Shown here piece by piece: positions 9,269-17,548 of a stretch of 64,000 nt of DNA. The DNA comes from Peteryoungia wuzhouensis (lineage in GTDB: Bacteria; Pseudomonadota; Alphaproteobacteria; Rhizobiales; Rhizobiaceae), in the NCBI RefSeq assembly GCF_003205195.1, contig NZ_QJRY01000001.1:124001-188000 (forward strand). The letters run 5' to 3'. The notes beneath the pieces are model-generated. The model made no database searches, was not told where the DNA came from, and saw only the letters and a list, made by a program, of their open reading frames with translations. How positions within the stretch are numbered: the stretch's first letter is position 1; each line of letters starts with the position of its first letter. Both the position numbers and the translations under genes were made by a program.

Positions 9269-9601
9269 TCACTCCTCCCCCTCGCCTGCCGCCTTCAGCA
9301 CCGAGGCCAGCAGGCCCGGAAACCGCGCCTCCAGGTCTTCGGTCCTGAGGCTCAGGCGCCGGCCGCGGCCGAGGGCTTCGTTGCGGATGACGCCGGCTTC
9401 GCGCAAAACCTTCATCAGGTGGGATTTCGTCGATTTCGGGATCGCGGGATCGGAGAGATGGCAGTGGGCCATGTCGAGCGGGCCTGAGGAAAGCTGGCGG
9501 ACGATGGCGAGGCGTTCGGGGTCGCTCAAGGCGAAGAGCACGTCGGTCAGCCGCAGGTCGCGGCGGTCGGGATGGGGCAGATCGGGGCTCGGGATCGTCA
9601 T
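9269..9601 (-). CDS. ArsR-family-like winged-helix repressor
   Basis: A 110-residue single-domain regulator with a winged helix-turn-helix: LFALSDPERLAIVRQL, then the recognition segment KSTKSHLMKVLREAGVI and a Gly/Arg-rich wing (GRGRRLSLRTEDLEARFPG). No metal-binding ELCVC motif is present, so it is a non-metal ArsR-type sensor. The start codon sits inside one palindromic operator, which suggests autoregulation. It is divergent from an MFS exporter and probably represses it. Confidence 0.85.
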   Translation of the reverse strand: MTIPSPDLPHPDRRDLRLTDVLFALSDPERLAIVRQLSSGPLDMAHCHLSDPAIPKSTKSHLMKVLREAGVIRNEALGRGRRLSLRTEDLEARFPGLLASVLKAAGEGEE

Positions 9602-9623
9602 GGTTCGAAAATAGTTGAACCAT
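9600..9623. promoter_or_regulatory. Palindromic operator over the ArsR-type start codon
   Basis: Arms ATGGTTC and GAACCAT are perfect inverted repeats separated by ten bases. The left arm overlaps the start codon of the ArsR-type gene, so repressor binding here would block its own expression. It shares the GTTC/GAAC core with the second site. Confidence 0.65.
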
Positions 9624-9644
9624 GAACGGAATTCCAGTAGATCT

Positions 9645-9666
9645 TTGTTCGAAATTCTTCGAACAA
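9645..9666. promoter_or_regulatory. Perfect palindromic operator upstream of the MFS gene
   Basis: Arms TTGTTCGAA and TTCGAACAA are a perfect nine-base inverted repeat around the spacer ATTC. It ends 11 bases before the MFS start. Size and symmetry fit a dimeric winged-helix repressor of the ArsR type. Confidence 0.75.
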
Positions 9667-9677
9667 TTGGATAGTCC

Positions 9678-10874
9678 GTGACAGACAAGGCCACGTCCCT
9701 GCCGCGCGAGCGGCCCTTCGGCTTCCGCCTAACCCTTGCCGCCATGGCGGCGATGATGGCCGGGGCAAGCGCGCCTTCGCCGTTTTATCCGCTGCTGCAG
9801 CAGGAGATCGGCTTTTCGGCAGCGACGCTCACCGGGATTTTCGCGGTTTATACGATCGCGCTTCTGGCGACGCTGCTGTTCTTCGGTTCGCTGTCGGACC
9901 ATCTCGGCCGGCGGCCGGTGATTTCCGGCGGCTTTGCGCTGATGGCGGTGAGCCTGCTCATGTTCTGGCATGCGGAGACCGTGACGGCGCTGATGCTGGC
10001 GCGGGTGCTGCAGGGGGTGGCCGCCGGGCTGCTTTTGTCGGCGCTCTCGGCCGTCGTCGTCGATTTCGAACCGAAGAGCCGGCCGGGCAGCGCCTCGATC
10101 TGGAACTCGGTCGTGCCGCTGGCGGGCCTTGCCTTCGGGGCGCTCGCCGCCGGCCTGTTGATGGACCTGACGGACGGGGCGAAAGCCGAGGTGTTCGGCA
10201 CGCTGGTCGTGACCTACGTGATCTGTGCGCTTGCCATCTGGCTGGTTCCGGAGACGGCCGCACGGCATGAGGGCCTGCTCGCCTCGCTGAAACCGCGCAT
10301 CGGCGTGCCCCAGGCAGCGTCCGCCGCCTTCTGGCGCAGCGCGCCGGCGGTGATTGCCGGCTGGGCGACGGGCGGGCTCTATCTCTCGCTCGGCGCGCCG
10401 CTGGTGCGGCATGTGTTCGGACGGCAGGACCATGTCAGCCAGGCCTTCGTCATCGTCCTGCTCTGCGGCTTCGGGGCGATCGCCTGTTATGTCGCGCGCA
10501 CGCATTCGTCACGCCGCGTCACGCTTTACGGCACGTCTGCGCTGGCGCTCGGCACGGCACTGTCGCTCATCGCCATCGCCTGGCCGTCGCTGCCGGTCTA
10601 TCTCGTGGCGCTGTCGATTGCCGGCACCGGCTTCGGCACCTGTTTCTACGGCGTGTTGCGCTCGATCGTGCCGGTGGTGCGGCCGGATGAACGCGGCGAA
10701 TTGTTTGCCGCACTCTTCACCCTCTCCTACCTCGCCTTCGGCCTGCCAACGCTGCTGGCGGGCGTCTCGGTCGGGTTTTTCGGGCTGACCGCCACCGTGC
10801 TGGGTTATGGCGCGCTGATCGTGGTGTTTTCTGCCGTGGCGGGATTCTTGCGGAAGTTCCGGACGGCGGAGTGA
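9678..10874 (+). CDS. MFS transporter (drug/metabolite efflux type)
   Basis: A 398-residue inner-membrane transporter with 12 predicted helices. The major-facilitator signature GSLSDHLGRRPV lies in the loop between helices 2 and 3, and the drug-antiporter-like motif ARVLQGVAAGLL lies in helix 4. Translation starts at GTG 9678, directly after a palindromic operator. The divergent ArsR-type gene and two operators imply an efflux pump induced by its substrate, which cannot be named from sequence. Confidence 0.9.
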   Translation: MTDKATSLPRERPFGFRLTLAAMAAMMAGASAPSPFYPLLQQEIGFSAATLTGIFAVYTIALLATLLFFGSLSDHLGRRPVISGGFALMAVSLLMFWHAETVTALMLARVLQGVAAGLLLSALSAVVVDFEPKSRPGSASIWNSVVPLAGLAFGALAAGLLMDLTDGAKAEVFGTLVVTYVICALAIWLVPETAARHEGLLASLKPRIGVPQAASAAFWRSAPAVIAGWATGGLYLSLGAPLVRHVFGRQDHVSQAFVIVLLCGFGAIACYVARTHSSRRVTLYGTSALALGTALSLIAIAWPSLPVYLVALSIAGTGFGTCFYGVLRSIVPVVRPDERGELFAALFTLSYLAFGLPTLLAGVSVGFFGLTATVLGYGALIVVFSAVAGFLRKFRTAE

Positions 10875-10896
10875 GGGAGGGCTTTGGCAAGGGCGC

Positions 10897-11283
10897 CTAT
10901 TCCAAACCCTCCAACCCCTTGGGCAGCGAAATCCAGATCACGGTCTGTGCTTCCGGCGAATGGCGTGACAGATGTCCCTTGCCGAACGTGTCCTCCACTA
11001 GCACGAAACTACCCGCCTTGACGTGCCGCGTGTCGCCGTCGCTCGTCTCATAGTCGACCGCTCCGTCAAGCCGGACGGTGAGGACCGGCTCCGGTACGGT
11101 GTGCCAGGATACCTCGCGCATGCCCGCCGGGATGTGAGTGAAGCGGAGCCGCGACGCGGGATAACTGGTGGTCACCTCAAAGGGCACGGCATCGGGATGG
11201 ACGGCGACTTTCGTCATCGGCATCTCGATCTCGTCGAAATGGGATTCGCCGTCTGGCGTGGCATAGATGCGCAAGCATTTCAT
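10897..11283 (-). CDS. Small cupin-domain protein
   Basis: A 128-residue single-domain protein. A cupin barrel is suggested by SWHTVPEPVLTVRLDGAVDYETSDG followed by the Gly-Pro-type turn region VKAGSFVLVED and a late His (GHLSRHS). The usual first cupin motif with two His is incomplete, so metal binding is uncertain. The stop lies 22 bases from that of the convergent MFS gene. No substrate can be inferred. Confidence 0.7.
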   Translation of the reverse strand: MKCLRIYATPDGESHFDEIEMPMTKVAVHPDAVPFEVTTSYPASRLRFTHIPAGMREVSWHTVPEPVLTVRLDGAVDYETSDGDTRHVKAGSFVLVEDTFGKGHLSRHSPEAQTVIWISLPKGLEGLE

Positions 11284-11469
11284 GGCGGATCACTCCGGGA
11301 CATGGTGGCGGTGTGATGTCGCGTAGCACGGGCCGTGCCCAGGCACACGCGTTATACGCGGCCATTCAAACTATTCATGAGTGCATTCGACATCTTCGGT
11401 CAATTCTGACCTTTCCGGGTGCCGGCATTCGCCGGTTCTGGATTGACCATATCGCAAACGGTGCCGCGC

Positions 11470-12102
11470 ATGCCCCTTCTTGACGCCACAGCCACGCATC
11501 CGATCACGCTGCCGGATGGAACTCTTTATCGCGATACCGTTTACCTGAAAAACGTCATAGACCATCCGCGGATGGAGATTGGCGACTACAGCTATTTTAC
11601 CCATGCCGGAAAGCCGGAGGAGACGGCGCTCGTGCTTGCGCCCTATCTCGGTCACGGATGCCGCGAGCGGCTGATCATCGGCAAGTTCGTCCAGATCGCG
11701 CGAGGATGCATCTTCATTACCAGTTCGGCCAATCACCCGATGACCGGCTTCACCACCTATCCCTTCCGCATCTTCAAGCCGGAAACCTTCGGCTACAAGG
11801 ACCTGCCGGTGAAGGACACGGTGGTCGGGCATGATGTGTGGATCGGCCATGACGCGGCGATCATGCCGGGGGTGACGATCGGGACCGGCGCGATCATCGC
11901 GGCCAGCGCGGTCGTTGCGCGCGACGTGCCGCCCTATGCCGTCGTTGGCGGAAACCCGGCCTCGATCATCCGGATGCGCTTTCGCGAAGAGATCGTTGCC
12001 GAGCTTCTGGCCATTGCCTGGTGGGATTGGCCACTTGCCAAGATTGAAGCCCATCTCGTCGCGCTTGAAACAGGCGATCTTGATGCCTTGAAACGGGCCT
12101 GA
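11470..12102 (+). CDS. CatB/Vat-type xenobiotic O-acetyltransferase family protein
   Basis: A 210-residue left-handed beta-helix acetyltransferase. It has hexapeptide-type repeats in IGKFVQIARGCIFITSS and in VVGHDVWIGHDAAIMPGV, then the family landmark AVVGGNPASIIRMRF and a closing WWDWPLAKIE helix. Known relatives acetylate chloramphenicol or streptogramins using acetyl-CoA, but chromosomal homologues often act on other substrates, so resistance should not be assumed. ATG 11470 was chosen because the family starts just before the first strand. Neighbours give no further clue. Confidence 0.85.
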   Translation: MPLLDATATHPITLPDGTLYRDTVYLKNVIDHPRMEIGDYSYFTHAGKPEETALVLAPYLGHGCRERLIIGKFVQIARGCIFITSSANHPMTGFTTYPFRIFKPETFGYKDLPVKDTVVGHDVWIGHDAAIMPGVTIGTGAIIAASAVVARDVPPYAVVGGNPASIIRMRFREEIVAELLAIAWWDWPLAKIEAHLVALETGDLDALKRA

Positions 12103-12130
12103 TCCCCGCCTGCCGGTTCCCCCCCCCGCC

Positions 12131-13951
12131 TCAGGCCACTCGCCTGTGCGCCGGCTGCCCGTCCGCCGCGCTCGCATGCAGCCTGAACTGGCTGACGAGA
12201 TCGCGGAGTTTGGTGGATTCGGTTGAGAGGGCGGCGGAGGCGGCGGTGGTTTCCTCGACCATGGCGGCGTTCTGCTGGGTGGTCTGGTCGAGGGAATTGA
12301 CGGCGACATTGACTTCCGAGAGGCCGGTCGACTGCTCGCGGGCGGAGGTCGCGATCGCTTCCATGTGTTCGTTGATCAGCGCGATCCGTTCGCCGATCGC
12401 CTTCAGCGCCGTGCCGGTTTCGCGCACCAGCCGCACCCCGCCTTCGACCTCGGCCGAGGAGGTGTGGATCAGGCCCTTGATTTCTTTGGCAGCCTGGGCC
12501 GAGCGCTGGGCAAGCTCGCGCACCTCCTGGGCAACGACCGCAAAACCCTTGCCGGCCTCGCCTGCGCGTGCCGCCTCGACGCCGGCATTGAGCGCCAGGA
12601 GATTGGTCTGGAAGGCAATTTCGTCGATGACGCCAATGATGTTGGAAATCTGGCCGGAGGAGGCCTCGATGCGCTGCATGGCTTCCTCGGCCTGAGCCAC
12701 CACCTCTGCCGATTGCGCGGCGCTGCGGTTGGTTTCGGTCGCGACCGCCCTCGCCTCGTTGGTCCGCTTGCTGGAATTGCCGACATTGGCGGTGATCTGG
12801 TCGAGCGCTGCGGCCGTCTGTTCCAGCGCTGCGGCCTGCTGTTCGGTGCGGCGGGCGAGATCGCCGGCGCCGTTGGAGATCTCGCGCGAGCTGTCGTCGA
12901 TCGCGCCGATGCCGGAGGAGATCGCGTTCAGGGTGTCGCCGAGCTGCTGGACGGAGGTGTTGAAATCGTGGCGGAGCGCCTCGAAATCCGGGGCGAAGGG
13001 CTGATCGAGGCGGAAGGCGAGATCGCCCGAGGCCAGACGCCGCAGGCCGGCGGCGAGGCCGGCGGTCGCCGTGCGCAGCCGTTCTGCCGCATCGGCTTCG
13101 GCACGGGTCTGGGCGGCCACGCGATCGAGCTCCAGCTGCCGGCGCTCGGCCTCGGCGCCGTCTTCCATGGCCTTCTTGGCGATGGCGGCCTGGCGGAAGG
13201 TCTCGACCGAGACGGCCATGGCGCCGATTTCATCGGTGCGGTCCTTGCCGGGACAGGCAATGGCCGTGTTGCCCGCTGCGAGCTGCTGCATGTCATCGGC
13301 CAGCGCCAGAAGCGGCCCGGTGACGGATCGGCCGCAGAGGAAATAGAGGCCGATGCTGAAAACGGCGGCCGCCGCCAGGAGGGCGCCCAGAAGCCGGTTG
13401 ACGGTGTGCTGGACAACGGCGCTGTGCTCGACCTCGGCCTTCGAGACGAGGCTGATCTGATCGCCGGCGTGTTCCATCGCGCCTTCCAGGTCGGAGAACT
13501 GCGCGAGGAAGACGGGCAAGGCGGAAAGGGCTGCCGCCTGATCCTTGCCCGCGAGATCGACGATGCTGGCGGCCCCGTCGATGTAGCGGGTCAGGGGCGC
13601 ATCGAGATCGGCCAGAACCTTCTGGGTTGCGGGATCATCGACCAGGGACGTGTTCGTCTTCACCACATCGAGGAAGGAGGCCTTGTGCTCCTCCATGTCG
13701 GCCGTCACCTCGGCATGGGCCACCCCAGCTGCGGGATTGGCCGAAAGGATCGCCGCCAGCACATCGGCGCGCAGCGCGTCATGCATCATGTCGGCCTGCA
13801 TGTGGTTGCGCAGGATATCGGCGGATCGGCCGACATCGGCGCCGTTTTTGGCCAGAACATCGGCGGACCACATGCCCACGCCGGCCGTGCCGCCGGCAAA
13901 GAGGAAAATCGCCAGGCTCGCCACAGTCACTTTACGCTGAATGGATGCCAT
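12131..13951 (-). CDS. Transmembrane methyl-accepting chemotaxis protein
   Basis: A 606-residue chemoreceptor. The first membrane helix is near residues 8-30, an all-helical periplasmic region (about 31-190) lacks a recognised ligand signature, and the second helix is near 190-212. A HAMP domain follows (PLLALADDMQQLAAGN), then a second HAMP-like region and the signalling hairpin. The tip contains [18 protein letters not shown]. The last residues do not show a CheR-binding pentapeptide. It belongs to the same subfamily as the receptor at 62.4 kb, with near-identical tip sequence, and probably reports through the main chemotaxis cluster, which lies outside this window. Confidence 0.93.
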   Translation of the reverse strand: MASIQRKVTVASLAIFLFAGGTAGVGMWSADVLAKNGADVGRSADILRNHMQADMMHDALRADVLAAILSANPAAGVAHAEVTADMEEHKASFLDVVKTNTSLVDDPATQKVLADLDAPLTRYIDGAASIVDLAGKDQAAALSALPVFLAQFSDLEGAMEHAGDQISLVSKAEVEHSAVVQHTVNRLLGALLAAAAVFSIGLYFLCGRSVTGPLLALADDMQQLAAGNTAIACPGKDRTDEIGAMAVSVETFRQAAIAKKAMEDGAEAERRQLELDRVAAQTRAEADAAERLRTATAGLAAGLRRLASGDLAFRLDQPFAPDFEALRHDFNTSVQQLGDTLNAISSGIGAIDDSSREISNGAGDLARRTEQQAAALEQTAAALDQITANVGNSSKRTNEARAVATETNRSAAQSAEVVAQAEEAMQRIEASSGQISNIIGVIDEIAFQTNLLALNAGVEAARAGEAGKGFAVVAQEVRELAQRSAQAAKEIKGLIHTSSAEVEGGVRLVRETGTALKAIGERIALINEHMEAIATSAREQSTGLSEVNVAVNSLDQTTQQNAAMVEETTAASAALSTESTKLRDLVSQFRLHASAADGQPAHRRVA

Positions 13952-14112
13952 AACCGGATCCCGCTTCGTTAGAGTTGCAGCTATAATATTCGAATTTTCT
14001 TAATCATCCCTCAATGCAGAAGCGAAGGGCGCCAGACAGCGCTACCACTGCTTGCGGACGCGGGAATGCAGCCAGAGAACAGGGCGACCGGGTCGCCGGG
14101 ACAGCGCGCGGC

Positions 14113-14886
14113 TCAGGCCGCAGGGCGTCCCATCGCGTAGAGATACAGCACGGTCTTGCGGCTGTCGGACAGCGTCCAGGTCTCGTCCGGTTCGCGGTCG
14201 GGCACGGCGAAGCTGTTGGAAATGAAGAGGCTGCCCGGTTTCATCTCCGCCGAAAGCTTCTGCCAGAGGGCGGCCATGGGTTCGGGCGACAGGAAGGCGT
14301 AGACGATGTCCTCCTTCGAGACATCGGCGCGCCAGAGATCGCCGCGGCGGATATCGCCGGAGCGCGCCAGGCGGGACAACAGGCGGGCGAGGAGAAAGAC
14401 GGCGGGGGCGTTTTCAATGCCGCGCGCCTGGCGGCCGCCGCCGTCCAAAGCCCGCACGACGCCGCCGAGGCCGCAGCCGAGATCGAGGAAACGGATCGCC
14501 TTGCGCTCCGCCATCAGGTCTTTGAGCACGCCCGCCGTTTGGCTGTTGGTGAGATAGAGCGGCACCCGGCCGCGCGCCGTGTTGGAAAAGACCAGCGCCA
14601 GAACGAGGAAAGCGAGACCGAAGGGCCAGGCAGGCAGATTGCCGGCGAGGAGCGCGCCCGCGAGCGCCAGCGGAAAGAGGAAGGCAATCACCAGCCACCA
14701 GACGGCAAGGCCGAGCAACCGGCAGATGAGGGCTGCGAGCAGGCCCTGCAGGAGGACGGCTGCCAGGATCAGCAGCGTGCGGTCGATGCTCTCAGACAGG
14801 AGCGCCGTTGCGATCGCCACCAGCGGCATGGCGACCACCTGGGCGAGAAGAGCACCAATGATCGGCGTTCGGGTGAAGACGGACAT
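14113..14886 (-). CDS. Membrane-anchored class I SAM-dependent methyltransferase
   Basis: A 257-residue protein with three or four hydrophobic helices in the first 100 residues, followed by a cytoplasmic methyltransferase domain. Motif I reads FLDLGCGLGGVVRAL, and the fold continues with GIENAP, a plausible acidic motif II, and DIVYAFLSPEPM. The C-terminal half ends in strands with GSLFISNSF. The acceptor is unknown. It is divergent from a TetR-type regulator whose promoter region carries a palindrome, so it may be a target of that regulator. Confidence 0.82.
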   Translation of the reverse strand: MSVFTRTPIIGALLAQVVAMPLVAIATALLSESIDRTLLILAAVLLQGLLAALICRLLGLAVWWLVIAFLFPLALAGALLAGNLPAWPFGLAFLVLALVFSNTARGRVPLYLTNSQTAGVLKDLMAERKAIRFLDLGCGLGGVVRALDGGGRQARGIENAPAVFLLARLLSRLARSGDIRRGDLWRADVSKEDIVYAFLSPEPMAALWQKLSAEMKPGSLFISNSFAVPDREPDETWTLSDSRKTVLYLYAMGRPAA

Positions 14887-14949
14887 GGGTTCTCCGGCGG
14901 GTTCTGTCGGGCCGGACAGTGGCAGGGGGATGAGCGATTCTCAAGGCTC

Positions 14950-14978
14950 TTGACGCTTTAGGGCAGTTGTCCTAATCC
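14950..14978 (+). promoter_or_regulatory. Sigma-70-type promoter of the TetR gene
   Basis: TTGACG at 14950-14955 and TAATCC at 14973-14978 are separated by 17 bases and point toward the TetR gene. The -10 box lies inside the palindrome at 14967-14991, the geometry expected for autorepression. Confidence 0.5.
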
Positions 14979-14991
14979 TATTCCAGGACAA
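14967..14991. promoter_or_regulatory. Palindromic operator in the TetR/methyltransferase divergent region
   Basis: Arms TTGTCCT and AGGACAA form a perfect seven-base inverted repeat with an 11-base spacer; a further GTCCT follows. It overlaps the likely -10 box of the TetR gene. Confidence 0.65.
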
Positions 14992-15025
14992 GCGTCCTAG
15001 CGCGATGACAGAGGGGAGACGGCGG

Positions 15026-15610
15026 ATGGGGCAGCGGGACACGCATGATCGGATCGTGGCGACGGCCGACGATCTCTTCTATCGGCAGGGTTTCGACCAC
15101 ACGTCCTTTGCCGATATCGCGTCTGCCGTCGGCATTTCGCGCGGCAATTTCTATCACCACTTCAAGACGAAGGACGAGATCCTGACCGCCGTCATCGACA
15201 AGCGGCTCTGCGACCGTGCGATGATGATGGAGGGTTGGCAGGCGGAGGTGGCCGATCCGCTCGGTCGGATCGAACGGTTCATCGACATCCTGCTCGTCAA
15301 CGGCGACAAGATCCGCCAGCACGGCTGCCCGATCGGCACGCTGACCAGCGAACTTGCCAAGCTCAACCATGCCGCCCAGCCGCAGGCCGTGCAGCTGTTT
15401 TCACTGTTTCGCACCTGGCTTGCCCGGCAATTCGAGGGGCTTGGCCGGTCCGAGGATGCCGACAGGCTGGCGCTCGAGCTTCTGTCGCGCAGCCAGGGGG
15501 CAGCCACACTCTACAACGCCTTCCACGACCGGGATTTTCTCAACCGCGAGGTTGCCGCCATGAAGAACTGGCTGCGAACCGTTGCGGCGACATCCCGGGC
15601 CGAGAACTGA
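15026..15610 (+). CDS. TetR/AcrR-family transcriptional regulator
   Basis: A 194-residue repressor. The N-terminal DNA-binding domain has the standard TetR helix-turn-helix in FADIASAVGISRGNFYHHFK, followed by KDEILTAVIDKR. The C-terminal ligand domain has GCPIGTLTSELAKL, typical of TetR proteins of the YcdC/AefR-like branch (TetR_C family). ATG 15026 has GAGGGGAGA upstream; ATG 15005 lacks a site. A palindrome overlaps its promoter. It probably regulates itself, the downstream YciI-type gene and perhaps the divergent methyltransferase. Confidence 0.9.
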   Translation: MGQRDTHDRIVATADDLFYRQGFDHTSFADIASAVGISRGNFYHHFKTKDEILTAVIDKRLCDRAMMMEGWQAEVADPLGRIERFIDILLVNGDKIRQHGCPIGTLTSELAKLNHAAQPQAVQLFSLFRTWLARQFEGLGRSEDADRLALELLSRSQGAATLYNAFHDRDFLNREVAAMKNWLRTVAATSRAEN

Positions 15611-15657
15611 CACTTTGACCTCTGGTCCCCCAACCGCACATCTTCGGGAGCTTCTCC

Positions 15658-15945
15658 ATGTTCATCATCTTCCTGCGCTTTTCCGAGCATCGCGCCAAGG
15701 CCGCCGAACTGATGGCGGCGCACAATGCCTGGCTCTCGCGCGGCTTCGACGCCGGGCTCTTCCTGCTTGCCGGCAGCCTGCAGCCGAATGCCGGCGGCGC
15801 GATCCTGGCACAGGGCACCGACCGGGTGATGATCGAAGCGCTGGTGGCCGAAGACCCCTTCGTCGCCGAAGGCGTGGTGACGGCGGAGATCCACGAGATT
15901 TCGCCTGGCCGGGTGGACGCGCGGCTGGCGTTTTTGAAAGGGTGA
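15658..15945 (+). CDS. YciI-like protein
   Basis: A 95-residue protein of the YCII ferredoxin-like family: FIIFLRFSEHRAKAAELMAAHNAWL with the conserved His in MAAHNAW, then LLAGSLQPNAGGAIL and a DPFVAEG segment. Family members are small putative enzymes or binding proteins with a His/Asp pair. It begins 47 bases after the TetR stop with GGGAG upstream, so it is probably cotranscribed and may be the regulated function. Confidence 0.85.
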   Translation: MFIIFLRFSEHRAKAAELMAAHNAWLSRGFDAGLFLLAGSLQPNAGGAILAQGTDRVMIEALVAEDPFVAEGVVTAEIHEISPGRVDARLAFLKG

Positions 15946-15952
15946 ACGGGGT

Positions 15953-15980
15953 GACGTTTGGGGCATGCCGCTTGCGTGGC
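15953..15980. repeat. Short dispersed repeat, copy 1
   Basis: This 28-base segment after the YciI-type gene matches the segment at 17468-17495 at 25 of 28 positions (core GCTTGCGTGGC). It lies in non-coding sequence in both places. Confidence 0.55.
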
Positions 15981-16080
15981 AAAGCGGCTCGGCGCGCTGC
16001 TTGTTTTCACGGATTATAAACAAGAGACGTGGCAGCTATTGCCGACAAGACGTGTCTTCGAATGTTGCAGGATTTCCCCC

Positions 16081-16428
16081 ATGTCTCGCTTGCCGCTTTA
16101 CGCCCTTCTGCTGGCTTCCGTGTTTTCCGCCCCCGCTTACGCGGAGGAGGACACGCTGCCCGACCATGCCTCTCCTTCGATATGCGTTGTTATCATCGGC
16201 CTTGCGCTCGAAAATGGCGCCATCGATGCCGCTGACGAGGAGGACTACAAGGCCGCTGCCGAAACCTTTCGTGAGAAGTCGGCCGAGCTCAATGGCGGCA
16301 AGGACGGCGCCAACCAGATGATCGGCAGCAGCGTCGCTTTTTATGACGCGCTGAGCAAAGCCGATCTCGAAAAGGGCGCCGACATGTGCTTGAGCGCCGA
16401 AGACGAGAGCTTTGACGCTGACGAATAA
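16081..16428 (+). CDS. Small exported protein of unknown function
   Basis: A 115-residue protein with a clear signal peptide (MSRLPLYALLLASVFSAPAYA, cleaved after AYA). The mature part is acidic and Ala-rich with two Cys (SICVVIIG and DMCLSAED) that could form a disulphide in the periplasm. I do not recognise the family. ATG 16081 is the start that places the signal peptide first. Confidence 0.7.
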   Translation: MSRLPLYALLLASVFSAPAYAEEDTLPDHASPSICVVIIGLALENGAIDAADEEDYKAAAETFREKSAELNGGKDGANQMIGSSVAFYDALSKADLEKGADMCLSAEDESFDADE

Positions 16429-16584
16429 CGGATTGCCACGGCCAGCCGGCATCTGACGCCGATACGGCTAGCTTTCCGTTCTTCTGCAATGAACACGCGA
16501 TAGATCAACCTGTCTCCATCGGCTCGCGATGATCGAGAGACGGATGCGCTCACCGATGACACCCTGTTGTTCGACGTCACCGCA

Positions 16585-16615
16585 GAGAAAAACCCGCCGA
16601 TACATCGACGGGTTT
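16585..16615 (-). terminator. Rho-independent terminator of the exported-protein gene
   Basis: On the minus strand a hairpin with arms AAACCCG and CGGGTTT, plus an inner CGAT/ATCG stem, is followed by a T-rich run (TTTTTCTCT). It lies about 40 bases beyond the stop of the gene at 16656-17147. Confidence 0.7.
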
Positions 16616-16655
16616 ACAGGCAGCCAGGGGGCACGTCAGCGCCCGAATTTCAGTC

Positions 16656-17147
16656 TCATTTCGCCGGCTTCAGGGAGGCCAGCATTTCGCCGAGTTCCTT
16701 CTCGTGCGCCGCCTGGGTTTCCTTCGAACCCCAATAGGTGAAGATCAAAACCTTCTCACCGGCCGCCGCGAAGCCAATCGAGACGTCCACCGGACCACTC
16801 TCGTCCGTGCCCTGGTAATCAAGGGAGGAAATCTTGAAACCGTTGATATCGGTCTCGGGCGATTCCTTCAGCGTGGCGGGGTCGATCTTGACGCCGTTCT
16901 TTGTCAGGAAGTCGATGGCAATGTCGGTTGTCTTGTCAGACGACGCTGCGTCAGCAACATCGATGGAGAAGTAGACAGCCCCGTCTTCGGATGTGGCGTC
17001 AATGCCGGTTTCGGTTTCCTGCGGTCCCCAGGTGTCGGGAATGGTGATCGACGCCACAGGAGCGTCGCTGGGGAAGCTCAGTTCAGCAGCAGATGCGCCG
17101 AACGGAACAGAGAGTGCGAAAACGGAGGCTATCAGCAGTTTTTTCAT
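16656..17147 (-). CDS. Periplasmic protein of unknown function
   Basis: A 163-residue exported protein with signal peptide MKKLLIASVFALSVPFGASA. The mature domain starts ELSFPSDAPVASITIPDTWGP and continues as alternating strands, ending with LIFTYWGS and a Lys/Glu helix. Such proteins are widespread in rhizobia, but I know of no defined role. A good terminator follows it, so it is a single-gene unit. Confidence 0.75.
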   Translation of the reverse strand: MKKLLIASVFALSVPFGASAAELSFPSDAPVASITIPDTWGPQETETGIDATSEDGAVYFSIDVADAASSDKTTDIAIDFLTKNGVKIDPATLKESPETDINGFKISSLDYQGTDESGPVDVSIGFAAAGEKVLIFTYWGSKETQAAHEKELGEMLASLKPAK

Positions 17148-17548
17148 GGCTGTCCTTTCGAAGGTCTTGTCAAATCGCGATGCGGGCGATTTGCAGCGGC
17201 TTCGATATATTCATGCCGACCAGACCCCGTAAATAGAGACCTGTTGAACGTCGCTGCGAATGCAGACTATTTCTGGTGCGGGGCCTCGATATGGCGGTTT
17301 ATAGGAGGAAGGGATCGCTTTTGCTTCTTAAACTGCCGGGCGCATAGAGTTTAGATCGCAACCAAGACTTTAAAAGCCAAGAAAGCCTGGCAATGCACTG
17401 CGATTTTTCGACGGTGAAGAGAGCCTGACGTCGCGGGAAAGATCACGCCGTCCGGAACGCGTGGGGCGACGTTTGGCGCATGTGGCTTGCGTGGCGTTCG
17501 CCGGGCTGGCATCGTCATCGGCTGAGCGGCAAGAAAGGGCGAACCCAG
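17148..17548. other. Intergenic region with a short repeat
   Basis: 401 bases between divergent genes. Besides the repeat copy at 17468-17495 I find no gene; the region is locally AT-richer near 17260-17380 and should hold both promoters, but none stands out. Confidence 0.35.
17468..17495. repeat. Short dispersed repeat, copy 2
   Basis: Matches the segment at 15953-15980 at 25 of 28 positions. It lies about 50 bases before the membrane-protein start. Confidence 0.55.

Noticed and set aside
12365-13972. A 535-codon plus-strand frame across the chemoreceptor
   Set aside because: Antisense to a clear chemoreceptor; Gly/Arg-rich low-complexity product typical of shadow frames.
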